From Gammaproteobacteria bacterium (GTDB taxonomy: Bacteria; Pseudomonadota; Gammaproteobacteria; DSM-26407), in NCBI GenBank assembly GCA_028694565.1, contig JAQVKR010000227.1:1-5189 (forward strand): DNA of 5,189 nt, read 5' to 3'. This document shows, piece by piece, positions 1 to 5,189 of the stretch. The notes beneath the pieces were generated by a model that saw only the letters and a program-made list of their open reading frames with translations, searched no databases and was not told where the DNA came from. Position 1 is the first letter of the stretch. Each line of letters starts with the position of its first letter. The position numbers and the translations under genes were made by a program.

Positions 1-200
1 GCGCTTTTACATCGGGCCATCCGTGGACTTTACTTATCCAAGGGACTGGTGGCCGATCGGGACGCGTGACCCGCGACCCGGGCGGAACCACAAAGACTGA
101 ACCCGACGCAGATCATGGACATCCCGGCGACCACATGACGACAAGAGCCGGGAGGCTGCCGGAGGAGGCGCACCGCCGCGTGCGCTCCGACGGGTCGGAT
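1..200 (+). other. 5' flank, possible tail of an upstream gene
   Basis: No complete gene is visible here. Two plus-strand frames are open from the window edge. One (from base 2) reads RFYIGPSVDFTYPRDWWPIG and ends at a TGA at 98-100; the other (from base 1) ends at a TGA at 67-69. The first looks more protein-like, with aromatic residues and a WW pair, but its third codon positions are less G/C rich than the genes downstream, and 32 codons cannot be assigned to a family. If it is real, the upstream gene ends about 115 bp before the pump start and could share its operon. RND permeases commonly follow their adaptor gene, but nothing here shows that this is one. No convincing promoter was found. 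Confidence 0.25.
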
Positions 201-210
201 GGAGGGGGGG
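201..210 (+). promoter_or_regulatory. Ribosome binding site of the RND permease, fused to a G7 tract
   Basis: A GGAGG core at 201-205 runs directly into a run of seven G (204-210) and lies 10 nt before the ATG at 216. It decides the start: the in-frame GTG at 66 and ATG at 135 lack such a site, and the residues they would add are hydrophilic and family-atypical. An in-frame GTG at 210 overlaps the tract and is too close to the core to be preferred. Confidence 0.6.
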
Positions 211-215
211 TGACC

Positions 216-3200
216 ATGTCAGATCCTCTGCAAGCGCCGCCCGGGAATGGCGGTGGCGGATGTGGCGTGCGGGACGGGCAGGCCGATCTCGGAACCGCCG
301 GCAAGATAGCCCGCATGTTCATCAGCACCCCGGTCACGCCCATGCTGATGATCGCCACCCTCTGCATCGGAATCCTCGGCCTGCTGTTCACCCCCCGGCA
401 GGAAGATCCCCAGATCTCGGTGCCGATGATCGACATCTTCGTCAGCTATCCCGGGGCCAGCATCCACCAGGTCGAGAGCATGGTGACCGAACCCCTGGAA
501 CGGCTGATGAGCGAGCTGCCGGGGGTCCGCCACGTCTATTCGGCCACCGGCCGCGGCCAGGCGCTGGTGACGGTGCGCTTCCGGGTCGGCGAGGAGATGG
601 GCGCCTCCATCGTCAAGATCCACGACAAGCTCCAGTCCAACCTGGACCGCATTCCGCCCGATGTGCGGATGCCGCTGGTGAAGCCGGTGGGCGTGGACGA
701 CGTGCCGGTGGTGGCCGTCACGCTCTGGTCCGCCGAGGTCGACGACACCCAGCTGCGCACCCTCGCGCTGGACGTGCTGCAATCCCTGGGAGAGGTGCCG
801 AACACCGGCAAGGGCTTCGTTGCCGGCGGCCGTGCGGATCAGGTCCGCGTGGAGGTCTCCCTGGAGCGGCTGGCGGGTTTCGGCATCAGCCCCCAGCAGG
901 TCGCCGGCACCATCCGCACCGCCAACTCCGAGCGCAACGCCGGCATCATGGAGTCCGGCAACACCGTCTTCAACGTCTACGCCGGGGCCTTCCTGCGCAC
1001 GGCGCAGGACATCGCCGAGCTGGTGGTGGGCACCCGCGCCGGGCAGCCCATCTACGTACACGACGTGGCCGATGTCCGCTACGCCTCGGAAGACGCCCAG
1101 CAGATGTCCACTTTCTTCACCGGCCCGGCCTGGACGGGCCGGGAGCGGGCTTCCGGCGAGGCGGCCGTCACCATCGCCATCGCCAAGAAGGAGGGGACCA
1201 ACGGCGTCACCGTCTCCAAGGCGATCCTGGCCAAGCTGGAGCGGCTCAAGGGCACGCTGATTCCGGCCAACGTCAACGTCACCATCACCCGGGACTACGG
1301 CAAAACCGCCAACGACAAGGTCAACGAGTTGCTCGGGGCCATGTTCGAGGCGGCGGTGATTGTCGCGCTGCTGTGCCTCGTGGGCCTGGGCTTTCGCGCC
1401 GCCCTGGTGGTGATCATGGTGATTCCCATCGTGATCCTGGTGACGGTGTGGTGGGCCTGGGTGGTGGACTACACCATCGACCGGGTGAGCCTCTTCGCCC
1501 TCATCTTCGCCATCGGCATCCTGGTGGACGATGCCACGGTGGTGGTGGAGAACATGTTCCGGCGCTGGCTCGAGGAGGGCAACACCAGCATCGCCGTGGG
1601 CGTGGATGCCGTGCGCGAGGTGGGCAATCCCACCATCCTCGCCACCTTCACCATCATCGCCGCCCTCCTCCCCATGGGCTGGGTCAGCGGCCTCATGGGC
1701 CCCTACATGCGGCCCATCCCGGTGCTCGGCTCCTCGGCCATGTTCTTCTCCCTGGTCGCGGCCTTCATCTTCACCCCCTGGCTGGCCCTGCAGATGCGTC
1801 CGCGCATGGAGGCGCTGGGCCGCGCCGAGCGCCGCGAGGAGAAGACCCGGCAAATCGTCTCCCGCCTCTACCGGCCCCTCATCGAGCCGCTCATCCGCAG
1901 CCGGGCGCTGGGCATCGGCTTCCTGATCGGGATCATCCTGCTCACCATCGGGCTCTGCATGCTGTTCTACACCCGCACCATCACGGTGAAGATGCTCCCC
2001 TTCGACAACAAGCCGGAATTCAGCGTGGTGGTCAACCTGCCGGAGGGAACGGCCATGCCGGTGACCGCCAACGTGGTCCGGCAGCTGGCGGTGAAGTCAC
2101 TGGAGATTCCCGAGGTGACCGCGGTGGTCACCTACGCCGGCACCTCCCAGCCGTTCAACTTCAACGGCATGGTGCGCCACTACTACCTGCGCCGGAATCC
2201 GTGGGAGGGCGACCTGCTGGTGATGCTCGAGGACAAGCTGGAGCGCGAGCGCGGCAGCCACGCCATCGCGGTGGCGGCCCGGGAGCTGCTCACGCCGCTG
2301 GCCGAACAGCTCGGCGCCCGCGTCGCGGTGGTGGAGATGCCGCCCGGCCCGCCGGTGCTGCAGACCGTGGTCGCCGAGGTCTATGGACCCGACGACGCGA
2401 CCCGCCGCCAGTTCGCCCGCGATCTGACCCGGATCTTCGACGCGGTGGACAGCATCGTCGACGTGGACAACTATCTGCCCGAACCCTACCGGTTGTGGCG
2501 TTTCGAGGTGGACACCCAGAAGGCCGTGCGCCGGGGCATTTCGGTCAACACCATCACCGACAACCTCGACATGGTCATGGGCGGCTACCGGCTCGGCGAC
2601 GTCAAGCGCGGCAATGTCCAGGAACCCACCTACATCGTGCTGCAGACCTCCCTGGCCGAGCGGTCCCAGATCTCGCAGCTGTCGAACATCCCCATTCCCG
2701 CGGAAGACGGACGGCTGGTGCCGCTGGCGGAGCTGGGACGCTTCGTGCAGGAGTGGGAGCAGCCGCTGGTCTATCACAAGGATCTGCGCCCCATGGAGTA
2801 CGTGGTGGGCGAGATGGAGGGGCGCCTCGGCGCGCCCATCTACGGCATGCTCGCGGTGGAGGACCGGCTGGAGGACTACACGGCGCCCGACGGCGTGAAG
2901 GTCACCGGAATGCCCGGCGGGCTCATCGGTCCGCCCGCGGACGACTTCGTCTCCGGGTTCGAGTGGACCGGCGAGTGGACCGTAACCTACGAGACCTTCC
3001 GCGACATGGGCATCGCCTTCATGGCCGCGCTGCTGCTCATCTACGGGCTCATCGTCTGGGAGTTCCGCAATTTCACCCTCGCGGCGCTCATCATGTCCCC
3101 CATCCCGCTGACCCTCATCGGCATCATTCCCGGCCACCTGCTGATGGGCGCCGAATTCACCGCCACCTCCATGATCGGCATGATCGCCCTGGGCGGCATC

Positions 3201-3977
3201 ATCGTCAGGCAGTCGATCCTCATCGTGGAATTCGTGAAAATCGAGGTGGAGAAGGGCCTGAGCGTGCGCGAGGCGGCGGTGCGCGGGGCGGAGATCCGCA
3301 TGCGCCCCATTTTCATCACCTCCCTGACCCTGATGGCGGGGGCCTGGGCCATTATCTTCGATCCCATCTTCCAGGGCATGGCGGTGAGCCTGCTGTTCGG
3401 CGCGGGGGTGGCCACCCTGATGGCGGTGGTGGTGGTCCCGCTCGGGTGCATCAGCGCCCGCCGGCAGTTCTACCTGGTGCAGACCGACGCCGGCGACATC
3501 GTCCTCAGCCCCGAGTACGGCGTGCGGGAACAACACCCCGGCATGGCGGCGGAAACGGATTCCGTCCAGCGCCCCGCCCTGTGGCGGCGCCTGTGGGGAA
3601 TCACGGTGCAGGTGCCGGGCTGGACCTACTATGGCGTTCGCGCCGTCGTGATCCTGCTGGCCCAGGGGGTGAGCGCGATGCAGCAGCGGCGGCGCGAGGC
3701 ACAGGCGGAGAACGCGGATCCGCCGGCTCCGCAAGCCGCGTCCGCGGTTGACGATCCGCCGCCGGCGGAGGAAGCCGATCCCCCCGTGGAGGGTGCCGCG
3801 GCCGGGCGGTCGCCCGGCACCGCGAAGGCGGAGAAAGTCGAGGCAGGCGCGGCGCTGAAAACGCCGTCCCCCTCCACCGCCAAGGCGAAAGCGAGGACGT
3901 CACGCTCCAAATCCGACGCTCCCGGCGCGGGCAAGGGCCGGCGGGGCATCCGCGCGGACAGAAAGCCGCCGAAGTAG
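216..3977 (+). CDS. Efflux RND transporter permease subunit (AcrB superfamily) with long C-terminal extension
   Basis: Inner-membrane proton-driven pump, expected to act as a trimer with a periplasmic adaptor and outer-membrane channel. From the ATG at 216 it has 1253 aa; E. coli AcrB has 1049. Seen in order: TM1 at about residues 39-60; first porter region about 61-368; TM2-TM6 about 372-527; TM7 about 563-585; second porter region about 588-925, including the PPGPPV motif at 709-714; TM8-TM12 about 931-1078; then a tail to 1253. TM4 carries GILVDDATVVVENM, with D438 and D439 matching AcrB D407/D408. R1028 and T1035 match AcrB R971 and T978. The AcrB K940 position is R998, followed by Q999. 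The family resembles drug/solvent-type (HAE1-like) pumps more than CusA metal pumps, but the substrate cannot be read from sequence. The reading frame appears intact. The GTG at 66 would add 50 poorly conserved-looking residues and is not preferred. Confidence 0.95.
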   Translation: MSDPLQAPPGNGGGGCGVRDGQADLGTAGKIARMFISTPVTPMLMIATLCIGILGLLFTPRQEDPQISVPMIDIFVSYPGASIHQVESMVTEPLERLMSELPGVRHVYSATGRGQALVTVRFRVGEEMGASIVKIHDKLQSNLDRIPPDVRMPLVKPVGVDDVPVVAVTLWSAEVDDTQLRTLALDVLQSLGEVPNTGKGFVAGGRADQVRVEVSLERLAGFGISPQQVAGTIRTANSERNAGIMESGNTVFNVYAGAFLRTAQDIAELVVGTRAGQPIYVHDVADVRYASEDAQQMSTFFTGPAWTGRERASGEAAVTIAIAKKEGTNGVTVSKAILAKLERLKGTLIPANVNVTITRDYGKTANDKVNELLGAMFEAAVIVALLCLVGLGFRAALVVIMVIPIVILVTVWWAWVVDYTIDRVSLFALIFAIGILVDDATVVVENMFRRWLEEGNTSIAVGVDAVREVGNPTILATFTIIAALLPMGWVSGLMGPYMRPIPVLGSSAMFFSLVAAFIFTPWLALQMRPRMEALGRAERREEKTRQIVSRLYRPLIEPLIRSRALGIGFLIGIILLTIGLCMLFYTRTITVKMLPFDNKPEFSVVVNLPEGTAMPVTANVVRQLAVKSLEIPEVTAVVTYAGTSQPFNFNGMVRHYYLRRNPWEGDLLVMLEDKLERERGSHAIAVAARELLTPLAEQLGARVAVVEMPPGPPVLQTVVAEVYGPDDATRRQFARDLTRIFDAVDSIVDVDNYLPEPYRLWRFEVDTQKAVRRGISVNTITDNLDMVMGGYRLGDVKRGNVQEPTYIVLQTSLAERSQISQLSNIPIPAEDGRLVPLAELGRFVQEWEQPLVYHKDLRPMEYVVGEMEGRLGAPIYGMLAVEDRLEDYTAPDGVKVTGMPGGLIGPPADDFVSGFEWTGEWTVTYETFRDMGIAFMAALLLIYGLIVWEFRNFTLAALIMSPIPLTLIGIIPGHLLMGAEFTATSMIGMIALGGIIVRQSILIVEFVKIEVEKGLSVREAAVRGAEIRMRPIFITSLTLMAGAWAIIFDPIFQGMAVSLLFGAGVATLMAVVVVPLGCISARRQFYLVQTDAGDIVLSPEYGVREQHPGMAAETDSVQRPALWRRLWGITVQVPGWTYYGVRAVVILLAQGVSAMQQRRREAQAENADPPAPQAASAVDDPPPAEEADPPVEGAAAGRSPGTAKAEKVEAGAALKTPSPSTAKAKARTSRSKSDAPGAGKGRRGIRADRKPPK
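3460..3974 (+). other. C-terminal extension of the RND permease: hydrophobic segment, acidic Pro/Ala linker, basic tail
   Basis: After TM12 (ending near V/P1075) the protein continues for about 170 residues, where AcrB stops within roughly 20. Three parts are visible. The first, residues about 1083-1135, is a mixed soluble stretch with tryptophans. The second, about 1136-1155, starts WTYYGVRAVVILLAQ and could be a thirteenth membrane segment or an amphipathic interface helix. The third, about 1160-1253, is low complexity: acidic and rich in Pro, Ala, Asp and Glu to about 1201, then rich in Lys, Arg, Ala and Ser, ending in GRRGIRADRKPPK. TAKA occurs twice in the basic part. If the hydrophobic part does not span the membrane, the tail is cytoplasmic; if it does, the tail is periplasmic. 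Its function is unknown. Confidence 0.7.
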
Positions 3978-3984
3978 CCGGCAA

Positions 3985-4000
3985 CGGCCGATCAGGGCCG
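3985..4000. terminator. Weak hairpin between convergent genes, possible bidirectional terminator
   Basis: CGGCC at 3985-3989 can pair with GGCCG at 3996-4000 around a 6-nt loop. It lies just after the pump stop (TAG, 3975-3977) and overlaps the last codon of the opposing methyltransferase (TGA, complement of 3992-3994). Two copies of GCCGGC (3977-3982 and 3997-4002) offer a competing pairing. There is no T run on either side, so intrinsic termination is doubtful. In sequence this GC-rich, such a short stem could be chance. Confidence 0.2.
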
Positions 4001-4924
4001 GCGGCCCGCCACCACCTCCAGGCGCAGGGCCGCTCCCGCCACGGAGGGGCCGGCGGCCCCGGCAGCGGCTCCCGGGCGGCCCGGCTCGAGGCGCTCCACC
4101 ACGAAACCGCCGTCTTCCAGCAGCGTGCGCAACTCCGCCGCCGAGCTCATCGGCCAGCTGCGGTAGCGGGCCGTGTACGCCTCCGCCCACCGGGCCAGGG
4201 TCCGGTCATCGATGCCGATCGCCGCGGGCGAGGTCACGGCCGCCCGCAGCACCCGCTCCCGGAACGCCGCCCCCTGTTCGGCGCTGAAACGGACCTCTCC
4301 GCTGCTGTCCGGGCGGATCCGGTTGATGGTCACCAGCTTCCCGCCCGGGCGCAGGAGTGCGCGCCAGACGGAGATCAGCTCCGCACGCCGGGGCGGGGGA
4401 AAGTTGCCCAGGAAGGAGTGGGTGCAGATGACGTCATAGGGCCCGCCCGCGGCCGCGAGGATATCGCCGGCCCGGGTGGTGATCCGCACGCCATGCCGCT
4501 CCGCATACCAGCGGTTGAGGAACAGGGGCGTCCCGCAGCGGTCGGCGACGGTCACTTCCGGCCGTGCGCCGCGCAGTGCGTAGGCATGCAGGACCAGCGC
4601 CAGCATGGCGTAGTCGGAAGTGCCGGAAACCAGCACCCTGGGATGGCTGCCGCCCGCCGCCAGATCGCCCAGCTCCCGTTCGTAGAAGTCGCGCTGCATC
4701 CAGGGCGTGGCCACCACGCCGAGGATCCTGAAGTACTGCCACACCCCATGGTACCAGTCGCAGCCATCGTCCCCCCCCGGTTCCCGGTGGCACAGCCCGG
4801 CCGATCGCTCCAGGGCCAGGGGCGCGCTCTCCTCCAGCAACCGGTCGGGATCGCTGAAGGGGGTCGCCGGTCCGGCGCCGGTGCCGGCATGATCGCTGGG
4901 TGCAGCAAGGGGAATGTCTGGCAT
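3992..4924 (-). CDS. Class I SAM-dependent methyltransferase, substrate unknown
   Basis: A 310-aa protein with a Rossmann-type methyltransferase core. The glycine-rich loop is VLVSGTSDYAM (97-107), departing from the usual GxGxG pattern. Strand 2 ends VTVADRC, and D128 is the expected ribose-binding acid. RAGDIL (151-156) fits the adenine-contact acid position, YDVICTHSFLGNF (163-175) is the motif IV region, and LLRPGGKLV (190-198) is the typical late-strand signature. Residues 1-92 precede the core and include a Trp/Tyr-rich stretch (CDWYHGVWQYFRIL, 56-69) that may help form a substrate lid. Residues 283-300 are Gly/Ala rich and less constrained. No signal peptide or membrane segment is seen, so it is probably cytosolic. 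It converges on the pump gene and is not in its operon. The ATG at 4924 has no good ribosome binding site, so the start is less certain than the family call. The natural substrate (small molecule, protein or lipid) cannot be inferred. Confidence 0.85.
   Translation of the reverse strand: MPDIPLAAPSDHAGTGAGPATPFSDPDRLLEESAPLALERSAGLCHREPGGDDGCDWYHGVWQYFRILGVVATPWMQRDFYERELGDLAAGGSHPRVLVSGTSDYAMLALVLHAYALRGARPEVTVADRCGTPLFLNRWYAERHGVRITTRAGDILAAAGGPYDVICTHSFLGNFPPPRRAELISVWRALLRPGGKLVTINRIRPDSSGEVRFSAEQGAAFRERVLRAAVTSPAAIGIDDRTLARWAEAYTARYRSWPMSSAAELRTLLEDGGFVVERLEPGRPGAAAGAAGPSVAGAALRLEVVAGRRP
4771..4778. repeat. C8 homopolymer inside the methyltransferase gene
   Basis: Eight consecutive C on the plus strand (G8 in the coding strand) encode the Gly-Gly of REPGGDD near residues 48-53. 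The frame is intact in this sequence. Such a tract can slip in replication or sequencing; a one-base change would truncate or shift the protein before the SAM-binding core. Confidence 0.6.
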
Positions 4925-5098
4925 GGAACCGTATCGTCAGGCGGCAGATGCGGGACAGGGTAGCGCCCGGAGCCGCAAAGAAAAACCGGTGGTGGCCAAT
5001 CGCGCGGGGACATCGCATCCGTGGCCATGCCCGGAGAAGGCCCTGGAGCGTCGGCACAAAAAAAGGTTCTTCGCACATCTCCGGGAATCGTGCTTCAT

Positions 5099-5108
5099 CC
5101 AGGCCTGG
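5099..5108. repeat. 10-bp perfect palindrome CCAGGCCTGG
   Basis: A self-complementary decamer 47 bp upstream of the start of the last gene and immediately before its leader hairpin. It could be an operator half-site pair, but short GC-rich palindromes arise by chance and no regulator is known from the sequence. Confidence 0.25.
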
Positions 5109-5111
5109 GTA

Positions 5112-5146
5112 CTCGGGTAACTTGGTGGTGAACCAAGAGGACCGAG
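5112..5146 (+). promoter_or_regulatory. Two-tier leader hairpin overlapping a ribosome binding site
   Basis: The inner stem is CTTGGT (5121-5126) paired with ACCAAG (5132-5137) around the 5-nt loop GGTGA. The outer stem is CTCGG (5112-5116) paired with CCGAG (5142-5146). The two stems are separated by a symmetric 4x4 internal loop (GTAA facing AGGA). The last three bases of the outer stem, GAG at 5144-5146, are the first half of the GAGGAG ribosome binding site, so folding would partly hide it. No T run follows, which argues against a terminator. As DNA, the inner dyad could instead be a protein operator. Confidence 0.45.
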
Positions 5147-5149
5147 GAG
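5144..5149 (+). promoter_or_regulatory. Ribosome binding site of the truncated last gene
   Basis: GAGGAG lies 6 nt before the ATG at 5156, a near-ideal spacing. It is the main evidence that this ATG is a real start. Confidence 0.65.
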
Positions 5150-5155
5150 CCCGTG

Positions 5156-5189
5156 ATGCCGTCGAAGGAGCTACTGAATCTGGTTGGGG
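5156..5189 (+). CDS. Start of an unidentified gene, cut by the window end
   Basis: Eleven complete codons read MPSKELLNLVG before the sequence ends. The start is chosen from the strong GAGGAG site 6 nt upstream; a GTG at 5153 is in frame directly before the ATG and is a possible alternative. Too little protein is present to assign a family. It is read away from the methyltransferase, and the two-tier leader hairpin suggests control at translation initiation. Confidence 0.55.
   Translation, partial: MPSKELLNLVG

Larger units (their letters stand above)
4925..5155. other. Intergenic region between divergent genes
   Basis: These 231 bp separate the methyltransferase start (minus) from the truncated gene (plus), so they should hold promoters for both. 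No convincing sigma-70, RpoN or ECF promoter pair stood out on either strand. Visible elements are an A7 tract at 5058-5064, a perfect 10-bp palindrome CCAGGCCTGG at 5099-5108, and the two-tier hairpin listed separately. Minus-strand open frames that enter this region overlap the methyltransferase in other frames and look like composition artefacts of high-GC DNA. Confidence 0.5.

Noticed and set aside
115..138. Tiny upstream ORF MDIPATT* whose stop overlaps an ATG at 135, as a possible leader peptide
   Set aside because: It has no ribosome binding site, and the ATG at 135 is not the preferred pump start.
219..1853. Long minus-strand open frame (544 aa) opposite the pump
   Set aside because: It is His/Gly/Asp-rich low-complexity translation typical of the antisense of G/C-biased codons, with no recognisable domain.
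2097..3734. Minus-strand open frame of 545 aa opposite the second half of the pump
   Set aside because: Same His/Asp/Gly-rich artefact composition and no domain.
260..3751. Very long plus-strand open frame in a second frame inside the pump gene
   Set aside because: The translation is rich in Arg, Gly, His and Pro with no membrane segments or motifs, while the pump frame is clearly conserved. It is a high-GC shadow.
3755..3769. Perfect 6-bp-stem inverted repeat TCCGCC-GCC-GGCGGA in the pump tail
   Set aside because: It lies in coding low-complexity Pro/Glu codons, and such repeats are expected from this base composition.
4993..5027. Two copies of TGGCCA upstream of the methyltransferase
   Set aside because: A short self-complementary hexamer repeated at 29 bp spacing is readily explained by chance in this GC-rich sequence, and no further symmetry supports it.
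5058..5064. A7/T7 tract as the tail of a minus-strand terminator
   Set aside because: No stable GC-rich hairpin directly precedes the T run on the minus strand.
4434..5078. Minus-strand open frame overlapping the methyltransferase and extending upstream of it
   Set aside because: It is frame-shifted relative to the methyltransferase and its translation is Arg/Gly/Pro-rich with no motif. The methyltransferase frame holds all conserved signatures.

Overview
The window looks like a chromosomal segment of a high-GC Gram-negative bacterium, most likely a proteobacterium. It carries an inner-membrane RND pump, and third codon positions in both large genes are strongly G/C biased. The sequence alone does not identify a genus. 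I saw no insertion sequence, CRISPR array, tRNA or rRNA.

Layout: positions 1-215 are a 5' flank that may hold the last codons of an upstream gene. From 216 to 3977 (+) runs one complete, large efflux RND permease of the AcrB superfamily, 1253 aa from the preferred ATG. It has a full two-fold set of 12 membrane segments and two periplasmic porter regions, followed by an unusual C-terminal extension of about 170 residues. A class I SAM-dependent methyltransferase of unknown substrate (4924-3992, minus strand) converges on it, with only 14 bp between the stop codons. From 4925 to 5155 lies an intergenic region that drives nothing obvious on the minus strand. On the plus strand it ends in a two-tier hairpin overlapping a strong ribosome binding site. 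That site leads into the first 11 codons of a gene cut by the window edge.

How the genes work together: the RND permease would need a periplasmic adaptor and an outer-membrane channel. Neither is visible here, and the adaptor would most naturally lie upstream, outside the window. The methyltransferase is on the opposite strand, so it is not in the pump operon. No convincing new multi-gene system is visible. The observations most worth a second look are the charged C-terminal tail of the pump, the Arg-Gln pair at its TM10 proton-relay position, and the structured leader before the truncated last gene.
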